A stretch of DNA of 64,000 bases from Bactrocera neohumeralis (Eukaryota > Arthropoda > Insecta > Diptera > Tephritidae), in the NCBI RefSeq assembly GCF_024586455.1, contig NC_065920.1, forward strand, positions 50,953,724 to 51,017,723, read 5' to 3'. The notes beneath the pieces were generated by a model, which made no database searches, was not told the origin of the DNA, and saw nothing but the letters and a program-made list of their open reading frames with translations. Of this stretch, positions 33,961-45,910 are shown piece by piece (within the stretch, counting starts at the first letter, position 1; each line of letters starts with the position of its first letter). The translations under genes were made by a program, and so were the position numbers.

Positions 33961-34459
33961 TTAGGGTGATTCAAAAAAAATTTTTTTTTTCGTTTGGTAC
34001 TCAGAAAAATAGGTTCCTAGGCATCTCTAAGAAAGCCTCTCCAAACATGAGTTCTTAATTGTAACGGGAAGATCCTCCGCCTAACGGTTTTCTATTTTTT
34101 CTTATTATCATATAGAAAAATTTATATCTCGCTTCCAACTACTTGAAAAAATTTCTTGTTCCTTAGATTTTGTAGGAAATTGAATGCTCTACAAAAAAGG
34201 TCTACACGATTTTTTCGTGAACCCAACCGTTTAAAAGATATTAACAGTTAAACTTTGATTATTTTTGGGAAAATTTTTATTTCTTATGAATTTTATAACT
34301 CAATGAAAAAAATTACTATTTATTATTATTATTTTTTTGATAGCCGAAGGCCTTGGCAGCCAGTGCTTTAGTTGTTAAGTGGAATAATTATTTATAATTA
34401 TTACTCTTGTAAATAAGTAAATAAATAAATAAATAAAATATTTTTTTGAATCACCCTAA
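33961..34459. mobile_element. TTAGGGTG-ended MITE, copy 1
   Basis: It begins TTAGGGTGATTCAAAAAAAA and ends TTTTTTTGAATCACCCTAA, giving terminal inverted repeats of about 19 bp. Inside are GGTACTCAGAAAAATAGGTT, GATCCTCCGCCTAACGGTTT, and GAAAAATTTATATCTCGCTT, shared with the copy at 37971. The right half differs from that copy and ends in an (AAAT)n run at 34412-34440. No coding capacity. Confidence 0.85.
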
Positions 34460-34489
34460 AGTCTACATATACATTAGTGTGTCCGTTAT

Positions 34490-34780
34490 TTCCGAAGTAG
34501 ATTATTTTTTGCAAACGCAATTTTTGTCCTAAAAACAGGCATTTCATATTTTAAATCTACAGCTTTGAAAAGTGATATTCTGATACCAAAAGGGTCTTAA
34601 TGATATAGTACACCGTGCCGCATGAGCAACACAGAATGTTAAATCACTTGTATTAATTACTCAGGTCATTTAATGTACGAGTATAACTTTAACGAGTAAC
34701 CTTTAAAGGAATATTTTGATGAAAAACCATCACATTTTCAAAGTTGAGATTTTACTTGCTTAATACAAAATATCAAAAAA
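34490..34780 (+). repeat. Unnamed dispersed repeat X, copy 1
   Basis: GGGTCTTAATGATATAGTAC, ACCGTGCCGCATGAGCAACA, CAGAATGT and ACCTTTAAAGGAATATTTTG recur in the same order at 57330-57530 (GGTCCTAATGAT, ATATAGTACACCAGGACGTA, TGAGTAACACAAAATGT, CTTTTAAAGAAATATTTTT). No ends, frame or family recognised. Confidence 0.55.
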
Positions 34781-35636
34781 TCTCACTCGTATATATTATA
34801 CATGAGGAAAGAAATATGATTTGGGCTCGATTTAAATTGAAAATAAAGAATCTATCGTTGGATACTTGGTTTTAGGAAAACACTGAAAAAAAAAAACCAA
34901 AAAAAGCAGTTAACTTGGAAAAAATACTTAATATACATACATATAAAGAAAAGCTATGCTGCAAAGGCAGAAGCAAAAAACATCTCATATGAAATTTAGC
35001 GCGACAGCACACATAGAAACCTGTTAAAGTCTTTAAAAATCACACGTACGTGTGTGAAAAGCCACAAGTGACAACAGGTGCGCTCAATGGCGACATTTTA
35101 CTAAGCATATATGCGTGTGATGAGCAGATGATTATACAATTAACTTAGGTACTTTACAGCTACAACATGCAATTATAAAAGTGTATGTGTAATTTTATTT
35201 GTTTGTGAATGTACTTGTATGTGAGTAGCAAAGAGGTATAGATATAACAGCTAAGAGTATATGTATATCTGTTAACTGATACGTGCACACATTTCAGTTG
35301 AACTCATGCTCTTGTCCTTTCATCGAAATTTTTATATCATTGAATGTATGATTCACAAAGTATTACTTTCTATGCACAAAACATTGCGTAAATGCATGCT
35401 AATTAACTTATTTAAGTACATATTGATATCGACACATTTTTTCAAATGCTTTGATGTGTTAAAACTAATCAGGCATTAAGCGTATTACGCGAAAAGCCTT
35501 CAATGGAAAAATATCATAGATTTTCAATGAATTTTTTGACATTCTAAAAGGTTACACAGAGAAAAAATATATGTATAAATTCATACATAATTTTAAGAAC
35601 CACTCATATATCCAAGACTTTTTTTGAATTTATCAG
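34781..35636. other. Unique-looking sequence
   Basis: AT-rich with TACATATG-type tracts near 34930 and 35240. Nothing recognised. Confidence 0.4.
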
Positions 35637-35640
35637 TTAA

Positions 35641-36448
35641 GGGGGTATTCTCATGTAATCACATCGAAAAATCGATTTTTTTTTGACAGTAAAACATGCT
35701 GTGAAAAATTCAGACCGAAATTCATAGTATTTGATAAGTTACGACGTGTCGTAAGCGACTGTCTACTAGGCGCCATGACAAATCTGCAGCTGCTACGTTT
35801 CTAAACGCATTTTTCTCGAATCATCTTTTCTGAAACTGTCATGGTCCTAAAAAAAAAGTATTCAACCGATTGCTTTAAAATTTACATATGTTCTTCTACT
35901 CATTTATAGTTATCGTTCCTACCAGAATTGTTTATTTTCGAAAAATATTTTAATTTTTTTAAACGATTATTAACGAAAAAAACAAGATTTTCGTGACTTT
36001 TTTTGAAGTTCGACATTTTTTTTTAATGAAATTGATTATATTTGGTAATATTTTAATTTTTTTAAACGATTTTTAACAAAAAAAAACAAATTTTCGTAAT
36101 TTTTTTTTTTGAAGTTCGACATTTTTTTTAAATGAAATTGATTATATTTAGTAGGGACGATAGTCGCAGAACTACTGAATAATAATCCATTCGATTGTTT
36201 TATTTCAGACAACATGAACAGCCGCTATGACCATGACCAGTGAACTACTTTTTTTTTGTTGGTGACTAGTTTGATTTACAAAAATATATGTATTAAAAAT
36301 GTAAAAAGCGGAAAAAAAATTTTTTTTTGAACATTTCAAAATACAAATAAAAATATATTAAAAAATTAAAATGATTGAATTTTGTTGTCGCATAAAAAAA
36401 TTTTTCGAAAAAGTGGTAAAATGTATGCGTTCACATGAGAGTACCCCC
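35641..36448. mobile_element. TTAA-flanked MITE (piggyBac-like)
   Basis: TTAA at 35637-35640 and 36449-36452 flank GGGGGTATTCTCATGT on the left and ACATGAGAGTACCCCC on the right, a 16-bp inverted repeat with one mismatch. TTAA duplication and the short G-run terminus fit piggyBac-type elements. At 808 bp it has no transposase. A direct duplication of about 105 bp (35946-36048 and 36049-36153) lies inside. GCGACTGTCTACTAGGCGCC and TAAACGCATTTTTCTCGAAT sit at 35754 and 35803. A relative is at 21129-21531. Confidence 0.85.
35946..36153 (+). repeat. Two ~105-bp tandem units in the TTAA element
   Basis: Both units read TATTTTAATTTTTTTAAACG, then GAAGTTCGACATTTTTTT and AATGAAATTGATTATATTT, with small indels in the A and T runs. 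Confidence 0.8.
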
Positions 36449-36452
36449 TTAA

Positions 36453-37970
36453 GGATTTTGAATGCAACCCTGTTGCTGTTAACTTTCAGCTAGTGTAAAA
36501 CAAAAAAAATTTTGATATTTTATATTAGTTATTAAAAAATATACTACGCTATGCTTTGACGACAATAAAAGTTTAATCGATAAAAAATCGATTTCAGAAA
36601 TCAAAAACCAAATAAATTTTAGAATGGTTACTAAAAAATACAAAGTATTGATAGCAAAAAACAAATTTAAAACTTATATTACTTTATTATAGTCCACATT
36701 AATGAAAAATTGAAAAGTAGCAATCAGGCATAGCGCTAACAATTAGTTTTCTTATACTCCAAAAAATATAAAAGTACTAATTTCGAAAAAACAATCGAAG
36801 AATTTGCGAATTACATTTCTGAAACTGAATTGGAAAATACCTGAACGGAAAATCAATTAATTTCAAAACAAAAATATTTATTGATATATAGAGCATAATT
36901 TTCTGATCATATTCGTTCCTAGGGAGAATAGTTCTTCGATTTTTTTTCCATATAGCATCTAACGCAGCTCATCAGCTTTAATAAAAGCTCTTTCGGAACT
37001 TGTAAATCGAATCAGAATTGAAATATCTTTAAAAAACGCAGTCGTAAACTATCACTTTAGACTATTTAAAAGAACCGATCTAAACATTATACCTCATTAT
37101 ATCGATAAAAACGTTATTTTGATATCAAAAAATAAATGAAAATTAAAAAATTTAAATTAATACTTATGACAACCAGAGGTTGAGTGTAGCAACTGCAGTT
37201 TGATTCAGAATTTTTCCTACAAATTTTAAAGCTAAAGACTCATATCTGAACTGCAGAAATCCCAACCAAAAAAAAAAAAACAAACAATGGTCTCACTTAG
37301 GTACAATATAACGTAAAATATCCTCAATGGAGTATTGAAGACCAACCAAAAAGTGTATGAAACAATACCATGAAGTAAAAATAATAATAATTTTTTTGAA
37401 GTATACACATATTTATACTGATATGTATACCAAAACTCAATAAACTTCTTTTTAATACTGTCATATTGATAAACAATTTTGATGACCTAATTTATCAAGG
37501 GAGCCGCATTTGTATTCTCAAGTATTTCAACATTTCGTCAACGCAGTTTTGAATTGTCAAATATTCGATTAATCAATCATATGCCAAGTCACAGTGAAAT
37601 ATATGTACGAGTACAAACTGAACCAATACAAAGAAAAACCATCCTTCCATTTGTTTTTATTTGCATATTCGAAAAAAATTGTTCGCGGGTAGAGCTTTTA
37701 TTTAAAATAAATTATAGAAAAAAGAGAACTTTCTCAATATTTTGGATTGTATGGTTGGTTGATTGGAAAGGGAAATGCATGAGCGCTAGACGGCAGAAGC
37801 TTACAATTAGGGCAACATTAGGCTCATTGCTTAAGCAATAAAGCCTTATCCAGCTGAGTTGAATTTGGTAAAATACCTAACTTTTTCACCGGAATTTCTC
37901 TATACACTGCCGAATCCAAGAAAATTCTGTTTATATAAAATAAAGTAGGAATCTTTCTTATATATATATA
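36453..37970. other. AT-rich unique-looking sequence
   Basis: The 61-codon minus frame (36479-36664) and 95-codon plus frame (37554-37841) show no domains. A (TA)n run at 37959-37970 is the insertion site of the palindromic element that follows. Confidence 0.4.
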
Positions 37971-38917
37971 TTAGGGTGATTCAAAAAAAATTTTTATTTT
38001 TTTTTCAATTGGTACTCGCAAAAATAGGTTCCTAGACACCTCTAAGAAAGCCTCTCCAAATATGAGTTTTTAATTGTAACGGGAAGGTCCTCCGCCTAAC
38101 GGTTTTCTATTTTTTCTTATTATCAGATAGAAAAATTTATATCTCGTTTCCAACTACTTGAAAAAATATTTTGTTAATTAGGTTTTGTAGGAAATTGAAT
38201 GCTCTAAAATATGGTTTCTTATGATTTTTTCGTAAACCCAACCGTTTAAAAGATATTAACGGTTGAAATTTGACTATTTTTGGAAAAATTCTTTTTTTCT
38301 TATGAATTTTATAACTCAATGAAAAAAAATTATTATGAATAGATTTTTGGAGAGGTTTTCTTAGAGGTGTCTAGGAACCTATTTTTCCGAGTACCAAACG
38401 AAAAAAAAATAAATTTTATTTGATCCACCCTAATATGCATTGATGTTTGACGATGAATATCTCGAAAACGCTTAACTTAATCGAAAAATCATAGTAGACC
38501 ATTTTTATAGAGCAGTAAATTTCCTACAAAACTGTGAGTTTCATCATTCATAATAATTATTTTGTTCATTGAGTTATAAAATTAATAAGAAATAAAGAAT
38601 TTTTCCAAAAATAGTCAAATTTCAACCGTTAATATCTTTTAAACGGTTGGGTTTACGAAAAAATCATAAGAGACCATATTTTAGAGCATTCAATTTCCTA
38701 CAAAACCTAATTAACAAAATATTTTTTCAAGTAGTTGGAAGCGAGATATAAATTTTTCTATCTGATAATAAGAAAAAAATAGAAAACCGTTAGGCGGAGG
38801 ACCTTCCCGTTACAATTAAAAACTCATATTTGGAGAGGCTTTCTTAGAGGTGTCTAGGAACCTATTTTTGCGAGTACCAATTGAAAAAAAAAAATTTTTT
38901 TTTTTGAATCACCCTAA
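37971..38917. mobile_element. Composite palindromic MITE, TTAGGGTG family
   Basis: The left arm (37971-38340) and right arm (38546-38917) are near-identical inverted copies of about 370 bp. Outer ends read TTAGGGTGATTCAAAAAAAA and TTTTTTTGAATCACCCTAA. Each arm carries GGTCCTCCGCCTAACGGTTT and AACCCAACCGTTTAAAAGAT. The centre holds a third family end in inverted orientation (38341-38433, TTCTTAGAGGTGTCTAGGAA to GATCCACCCTAA), so 37971-38433 is itself a 463-bp element. It also has a diverged interior copy (AAATCATAGTAGACCATTTT at 38491, AAATTTCCTACAAAAC). It sits in a TA microsatellite. A transcript would fold into a long hairpin. Confidence 0.85.
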
Positions 38918-39329
38918 TATATATATATATAAAATTATGACCTCAACAATCTAACTGACTTCCTCTTCTCTAAAAGTAGATGATCTGTGCACCAGCACTT
39001 TATGCTATGCCCTGTGTTGCTGCTACTTCAGGAATTTAGGTTTTCCCCCAGCGTCCATTGCTTCAAGCTGCCCTTGAAAGAGCAACATCTCGAAACAGAA
39101 ACTGAATGGTTAGTCAACTTAGAAAAATTGTACATATACCCGGCTGCCCCCGAGTGGGCTGGTTCATCTGGATTTTCGTTTCCTTCTATTCTTATATGAA
39201 TACTTATGCTACCCAGATGATTTTCTACTTATTGCCTCTTTGCAAAACCTAACACAATAATATTTACTAAGTTTTCCACTGAGAGTATAATTACAGTCTC
39301 ATTGCGTAACCCAGCAAAGTGAGATTTAG

Positions 39330-39670
39330 TATTAAGGGCATCTATAATTATGGATCAAAGAACTATTGGTTCATTCTTCTCTACTGTGGAATAAAACGTT
39401 CTGTTGGAAAGGAGATTCTTTCTCAGTCCAATTTAGCCCGAGTTCATGAGCAAAGCAAAGTATAATCCATGTCCGTAAAATGTCAAGCCTGGTCCCAATA
39501 ACCTAAAGTCATGAGCCGACTGACCCTAAGCATCGACTTTCTCTTGAATATGTGGTGGCCAAATATCAAGAATAAACTGCAGAGCCTTTGTTAATATAGT
39601 TTTCATTTCGCATTGCTGGGAGCTGCAAGCAGGCCCATTACATCCTTTATAGGCGTTTAATGTGGCACTT
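39330..39670 (-). pseudogene. Possible LINE ORF2 fragment (thumb region)
   Basis: Read leftward: ACSSQQCEMKTILTKALQFI then LDIWPPHIQEKVDA, AHDFRLLGPGLTFYGHG. It parallels the segment between RT and RNase H in I/Jockey-type LINEs (TGAMRTTPTKAL..ILNILPLDI.., RL...G) and the clearer copy at 61701-62463 (STTTKALSVILNIVPVDIVG). Only one stop interrupts the matching part. Without the flanking domains this stays tentative. Confidence 0.4.
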
Positions 39671-42380
39671 TTTCATTATTGTCTTTCACCAACGCACCAA
39701 ATGTTAGTTCTACCCCTTAAAGTGGGGGATTAAATTGCGGAATTTTTGTTCTTCTTATAAAAAGCAGATTTCTGTTTCCTTCGAATTATTTTGTTTTTGG
39801 ATTTAATAGTTCGCAGATTTAATGGTAAGTAATGTTTGACCATAAAACCAACCTGACTGCTTGTTTGAAGGTTATGTTATTACGTCGTTTCATAGCACTT
39901 AAAACTTAATTCGTTTCCAAACCTATATGAAAATCTAAAAGTTTAATAGCCGGAGTCCACTCTGAATTGTTCAAAAAGTAATCAATCGTTGCAATATAAT
40001 TTTAAAAACAAAACAAACTCTAACTAAATAGCGACCATAAATCTTTAGTTACAAAAGAGCGACATTTATGTGGACATAAATACTAAAGTTGCATATAGAC
40101 CGCAGAAACTCAAATTTGAAAGCATAAATAAACCAGTATAATTTTAGAACTCGGAAGCTATTAATATAATATATATAAGGCAAGACTAAATAAAAATAGG
40201 CAATACCTTCAAAAAACCATAAAGTGATATTTATATGTTTTCAGCTAAAGTATTATAAATAAATATTTTAAAATAGAAGAGCGTTTTAAAATAGGAATGG
40301 ACAAAAGTAGTGCACAGCTCATAAAAAATTATCAAACATATAATTTCAATTTCTCAAAACTGTAATCTTTACGAAAAATATTTAACATAATTCATTTAAA
40401 AACCCGAAATCGAATAAATGCAATTTCAAGTTTAAATTATAATCTTTAATACCGCCATAATCTCTTGCCATGCCATAAGTAGTGCATTAGTGTAGGTAGC
40501 GCAAGTAGTTAATCCAAATTACGCTTTTAATATGCTTAGGAATGTCGCCTGCCACCCACACTTTCGCTTGTCCATGGCGTATGAGCAACATTTGCGTTCA
40601 TTTTGATATACGAAATGTTGCGTATACGCAATGTAGCTACTTAACTTATACCTTCTTACAAATACCTTAATGGTGTGTTAAGCCTTTACATTAATTTGCT
40701 TTAATGCTTATTTTTTTACGTGAAATTCCCACGACTTTTGTTGTTGCTAATTGAATTCTCATGTCAGCTGTTGTTGTGTGGTAAGGGCAGCTTTGCGCAC
40801 ATTAAAGCAGAGATGCAACAAAGCAATGAGAAGTAGTTCATTATGACTTCATTAAAATGAATATGGAACACGCTAAGTGGGAATTATGGATGGAAACATG
40901 TGAAAAAAAATTTTATGTATGAAAAAAAAATTTAAATATGACAAAAAAATTTTAAATATGAAAAAAATTTATGTTGAGTTGAGGGAGGAAAATTTACGGT
41001 TTTTATTCGTGTATGCATGTCAATGGGTTTTTATGATACAAAACACATATATTAAAATATATTTGTTCATTTTTCGACGTAGATGAAGGAATTCAAAATT
41101 TGTAATTTTTATATAATAATCAAAAATATTTGTAAACTTTAAAAATTTGTTTAATATTTTCAGATTTCATTTCTGCGGATATTACTTTTATGTAAAACAA
41201 CATTTTATATCATTTTGTTCAAAAATTTTTAAATTTTAAATTTTTTTTCTAATACAATATTTAAATTTATACAAAAATTATAAAGAAAAATCGAAATTTT
41301 TATGATTAAAAAATTTAGTGTTCTCATATTTTCATTTCTACGACTTGCACTTACAATAACTTTGTTATTTTATTTTATACCGTTTTGTTACTAAATGAAC
41401 TAAACAATTCGGTTTTGATTTGTTACTAATTTTCTAAACAATTCTAAGTAAAAAATTGTATTTTCTAGTTAACGAATTAATAATTATTTTTAAAAATGAT
41501 TTTTCTTAATTCAAAAACATAGCTTCTTGTCTTCAAAAACGCAGACAAATTTATTAAGACCAGCAAATTTTTAAAAGACACGCTTTATCAGCGTTCAACT
41601 GCTTTATATTACCACCTGTCACATATACATTGGCTGACACAAACATTTTTCATCTCAGAGCCTACACCCCCTTCAACCAGTCTCAACTTAATTAGAACTT
41701 TTGCTTTCTGCAGCACATTTTTTCAACTTGCTTTCACAGCATTTATCTCTTCACACGGTCATTATTCTGCTAATTATTTTGCATTTAAGTACACGTGTGA
41801 AGAAAATACAGTTATACTCATATACATAAGTATAGTAAACGTTCCTCAATAAATCGCTTTCGTATAGACCATTTAGGTTATTTTGAAAATTAGTATCCGA
41901 AGGATATAGTCTGAGCGGTCTTGAGTATGAAAAGTTTTATTAAGGAGCTTGGACTTTATCCCGGGAAACTTAAACTATTCTACGATTGCGCACTACTCAT
42001 TCAGATTCTCCTCTCAAAACTCAATGAAAAAACAAGTTACTTAACGTTTTTAATATACATTTTACTAAGATACGAGGTTAGGCTATATGTATCTCTTAAT
42101 AAAAATTATATGACCCATCTTTCAGAAATATCAAAAAACTTAAGTAGTTCATTATTAGTCTCAGTTTGCTTTCAGAACATGGGTATACAATATATGCGGA
42201 TTACAAATTTTCTCTCGAAATTACAAATTCTTAAATTTCTGTTGCTTTTATCAGTTGACAATCTACTCACAAATCCTGTCACATTAATATTTAGAAACCT
42301 TCATGTGCTTTTCACTCAAAGATATCATATATATGTACATATAAATATACACGAAGCCTAGCATTATTTTACTTTACCAG
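39671..42380. other. AT-rich unique-looking sequence
   Basis: No gene recognised. The 146-codon plus frame at 41921-42361 is rich in Leu, Ser and Ile with no recognised domain and no relatives in the window; I consider it chance. A short tandem array is noted separately. Confidence 0.4.
40901..40978 (+). repeat. Imperfect 19-20 bp tandem array
   Basis: Four adjacent units of the form TATGAAAAAAAAATTTAAA, differing in A-run length and one base (TATGACAAAAAAATTTTAAA). Confidence 0.7.
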
Positions 42381-42539
42381 ATACACATTCGAAGCACCCA
42401 AAACCTTCACATTTTTTAGTCCATAAGCACTTCCTTCTTCTCCAATGGATTTTTTCTTTGCCCCGGGACCGCTTTCGAATTATTACAGAGCAAGTTTTCC
42501 AAGATAGACCTATTGTAGGTCAGTTTTTTCTATTACTTC

Positions 42540-43090
42540 TTGGCTAAACTGCTATTAACTGGAATTCTTCGTGATCGGGGAAAGTGCATCCATGTGCCAG
42601 AAAACCACATCCTACAATTAAGCTCCGATAAAGAGGGAATAGATAATCCACCGACTTCTTCTAGATATTTAATCGACAAAAGTGTTATGGATAAAGTTAA
42701 GTTCTATGAAAACATTCCCTTACTTGCTCAGCAAGCAAACTACTTTGGCATGAATGATATAGGGGCCGCAAATGCCGACTATTGAATTTCAAAAGCACTG
42801 ACATACTCTAAGTACTCTAGTAGGAGTGCTAACAGGTCACTGTCTTTTTGACATTTCAATGGAGATACCATATAACAATTATTCTAAAATCTGCCAATAG
42901 CTAGCAGAGGGAGAAACTATAGAACATCTTCTATGCAAAATTTTATATCAGAAAATACTATCGGTCGAGGGTTTCTTGGCGACGCATCCAGAATGTTTCA
43001 TAGAAGATATACTAGAGTGAGGCAATTTTGGCCACTTAAAAACCTAGATCCGTCGTGAGACATCCACCATACTGATGGATCTACTGCCAA
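42540..43090 (+). pseudogene. LINE ORF2 C-terminal remnant
   Basis: From 42826, LTGHCLFDISMEIPYNN, YSKICQ, AEGETIEHLLCKILYQK and LSVEGFLATHP match the LINE tail pattern TGHCLxGxHA..GIPYNDYCRxC..EETIEHLLCxCPALxxxR. One Cys of the CxxC pair and the last Cys are mutated. The 81-codon frame before it (42540-42785, LLLTGILRDRGKCIHVPENH) may be the preceding linker, but I do not recognise it. Ends are not defined. Confidence 0.65.
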
Positions 43091-44116
43091 CAAGATAAAA
43101 TTATTGTTAACTCAAACTTCTACAAAAAACACTCTAATGTTCTTGGCTGCTCTACTCCTTTTTGCTTTTTCAATTTAATTGTTATATTACCGTTGACAAA
43201 AGCCATAAATTAGTCGCATTTTCTGGCTCAGGATTTTTATTAGAATTCTCAGAACTTTTCGCACTAACAATGTTACAAGTATATACATACATATACATAT
43301 TTTTAACATTGAATTTCAGCGAGACTACTAATTTTTCATCACATAATTATTAGGCGCCATACATACATATGTTTCTGTTATATAATAAGAGTTACTTGCC
43401 GAATCATATATATAATTTCGTGAAAATTATGCCACAGACCGCATAAGCGCACAGCATCAACCAGAAATTAGCTCAACTGAAATGAAACTCATAATTTAAA
43501 ATGTCTGTTTTGAAGCGCCTATTAATGGTTGTTGTCTTGCAAATTACTCTTCTCAGGCGTGAGATTTCGTTTAGGCGCTTAAAAAGATGAATGTGCGAAA
43601 CTGGGTTGATAAAGGAAAATGATATGTTAGACTTTTTTGCCAACACAAACATAATTTATCTTTTTTCGCAGACTCGCAGTGCACACATTTGAAATTATTG
43701 CGTGTGCAATATGATTATATTTTGTAAGAAAATTGTGGAGTCGTGTCAGAAAAAAGCGAAAATTAGGTGACCCAATTATGGTGTGATGGAGGTTGCTTTT
43801 GTAATTAAACAATTTTCGTAAAAGGCTCTACAAATAATTTTAAGGCAATATTTAATACAAAAAAGTTATAAAAATCATAAGCACACACGTCAAACAAGGT
43901 GCTTTCCAAAGTAAACAGGACTTTTTGAAACTAGCATCCTCTGGTGGCGCCATCTATATGTCGACTGGTGCGTTAGAATACTTGTATGCATCACTCTATC
44001 GAATGAAATATCCTAACTATATCTTAGAAGTTAATGTAAAGCCTTTAAGCCTCTTTAATATTATAGCCAGATAAGAGTTATTATAATAAGTTTCAACCGG
44101 TATGTGCCTTACGCAC
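43091..44116. other. Mostly unassigned; possible mariner end near 43906
   Basis: AAAGTAAACAGGACTTTTTG (43908) and GGTGGCGCCATCTATATGTC (43944) resemble mariner untranslated-end sequence, but no transposase follows in a matching family. The remainder is AT-rich without signature. Confidence 0.3.
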
Positions 44117-44739
44117 AAACGATAGGGTTTACTTGATCGACCGTTCATACGAGAATCTAAGTCATCGGTTAGCCACCTGGAGGCAGCACCCGCCACAAAT
44201 AATGGTTTGGGCCGCTGTCACCGCAGATGGGCGCTCTCCAATTGTTTTCATCGAGCCTGGCGTCAAATTAAATGCGACATATTATCGGGAAAGTGTTCTG
44301 GAGGCTGCTTTGAAGCCGTGGGCAAACAAACATTTCGGTCGCAAACCATGGACGTTTCAACAAGACTCAGCACCGTCTCACAAAGCGCGAGTGAACCAAG
44401 AATGGCTGAAAAACAACGTTCCGAACTTCATTACGACCACACAATGGCTCTCGAATTCACCAGTTGCGAATCCAATGGATTATTCTTTGTGGGCCATTGT
44501 GGAGAGCAAGGTCCGAAGTAAAAAATACACCAGTCTCGAGATGCTGAAGAAAGCCATTGTCCGTGAGTGGGCCAAAATACCGGCAAGTCACATTCGGGCA
44601 GCTTGCGATTCGTTTTTTGACCGTCTCAAGGCCATAGTTAAGGCAAAAGGTGGTCACATCGTGCAAAAGCAAAAAAAAATTATTTTCCAAACCGAATTTA
44701 TGGTTTTTTTAATTGGTTACACTTCGAGTGCTGGACCCT
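44117..44739 (+). mobile_element. DD37D transposon, 5'-truncated copy
   Basis: From 44117 the sequence is nearly identical to 53298-53958 and continues past it to the true 3' end. The end is ACTTCGAGTGCTGGACCCT (44721-44739), the inverse of the left end of the longer copy (AGGGTCCGGCACTCGAAGT at 52670), then G and TA. The DNA-binding domain and first catalytic Asp are absent. This copy supplies the right terminus that the longer one lacks. Confidence 0.85.
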
Positions 44740-44768
44740 GTAATTGGAGTAGGGTCGACAATTTTTGA
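44133..44768 (+). pseudogene. DD37D transposase, C-terminal half, open frame
   Basis: Catalytic core of a Tc1/mariner-superfamily transposase. The open frame holds QIMVWAAVTADGRSPIVFIE, WTFQQDSAPSHKARVNQEWL (second Asp), SPVANPMDYSLWAIVESKVR (third Asp at MDY) and AKIPASHIRAACDSFFDRL. Thirty-seven residues lie between these two Asp, as in maT-type (DD37D) elements. Unlike the copy at 52818-53854, no frameshift occurs, but the SPD motif Asp is Val. The original stop is lost, so the frame runs through the 3' end of the element (from FQTEF onward). The N-terminal half is missing, so it cannot work alone. Confidence 0.85.
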
Positions 44769-44769
44769 A

Positions 44770-45314
44770 CGATGAAACTCATTGCAAAAATTTTCCAATG
44801 GGTTTCGTGCTGCCATTATTTGTTTACTTTTTACCATTTTAAAAGACATTAGCACTGGTCTCTTTGTTGCAAGTGTAATTATACATATTTAGTCTCATTA
44901 AATCGTACTTGTTTTTGCTTAAGCTTCTTCACAAATAAACAGAAGGGAAGAAATTTTAAAGAAATGATGCTTTCTGTTTCCGATATTATGCTATAAACAA
45001 GCCTTGGATAAAAAAGGCCGATTTGATGTAGTAAATTGATAAATATCTAAATATGATTTCTAGTGGATAACAGAATGTTAACCGATATTATGGTTAGGGT
45101 ATTAACCGATATTAGAGGGACAGTACAGTATGCTAAAAGAACCTAAATAAACTATGTTTAATAATTTGTTGCTATGACTGTAGAGACCCAGAATAGTACT
45201 CGGCAAAAAATTTTGTGGCTATCATGATAACCGTAGCTGGATCTAAAGAGCTATAAAAATTAATCAAATCAGTCACTAACACTCGGAATTAGTTTAAAAC
45301 AGAGTTATATTAAT
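44770..45314. other. Unassigned stretch
   Basis: A short direct repeat, TTAACCGATATTA at 45079 and 45103, is the only pattern seen. Confidence 0.4.
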
Positions 45315-45316
45315 TA

Positions 45317-45908
45317 CACTCGTGGCCACGCAAACCTTACCACCCAAAATTTTGAAATACAAGTATTGTGCATATTTGACTACACTTTATAGCGGTACTT
45401 TTTGTGATATAGAAATTTTTTATTTAGAAATAAGTTAATGACATGTTATTAATATTAATAAATATTAAAAATTAAAAACAAAACACATTCAGCTATAGAT
45501 AAATCAATTGAAAGATAGTGAACTTTACAAAATGAGCTCGAAATGTAAGAGACTGGCATGCCATGAAAAAATTATATTTTTTTTATTTTTTTAATTTAAT
45601 TTCATGTACACTATAATTGAAATTAATATTTTATTTTATTTTTTTTTTAATTGAAACACGAAGTTAGTCGGTGTATCACTTTAAAAACAATAAAATCGGC
45701 CGCTTTTGTATAAGCACAGAAAAGCTAATTTGTGTTTTACTCATTAAACGTAATAAATTAAAAACTATAATTATAATTAGATAATATAATTTAGTTTATT
45801 TTAGTAAACATAAAAAAAAAACAAAATTGAAGAAAATCCCAAACGAACGAAAAAGTACAAAAAAAATTTTAGGAGAGTATAGTGGTAAGGTTTGCGTGGC
45901 CACGAGTG
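45317..45908. mobile_element. 592-bp MITE with TA target duplication
   Basis: TA at 45315-45316 and 45909-45910 flank perfect inverted termini CACTCGTGGCCACGCAAACC, continuing TTACCAC (27 bp). Length, TA duplication and CAC.. termini fit a non-autonomous Tc1/mariner-superfamily element. The interior is AT-rich, with no frame over 70 codons except a chance minus frame (45796-46008) that crosses the right end. No other copy is in the window. Confidence 0.9.
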
Positions 45909-45910
45909 TA

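Noticed and set aside
40901..40978. Short regularly spaced repeats resembling a CRISPR array
   Set aside because: The units are contiguous A/T-rich repeats with no spacers, in a eukaryotic context.
41921..42361. 146-codon frame as a membrane protein
   Set aside because: It is Leu/Ile/Ser-rich with no motif, ends in TATACATA-type repeats and has no relatives in the window.
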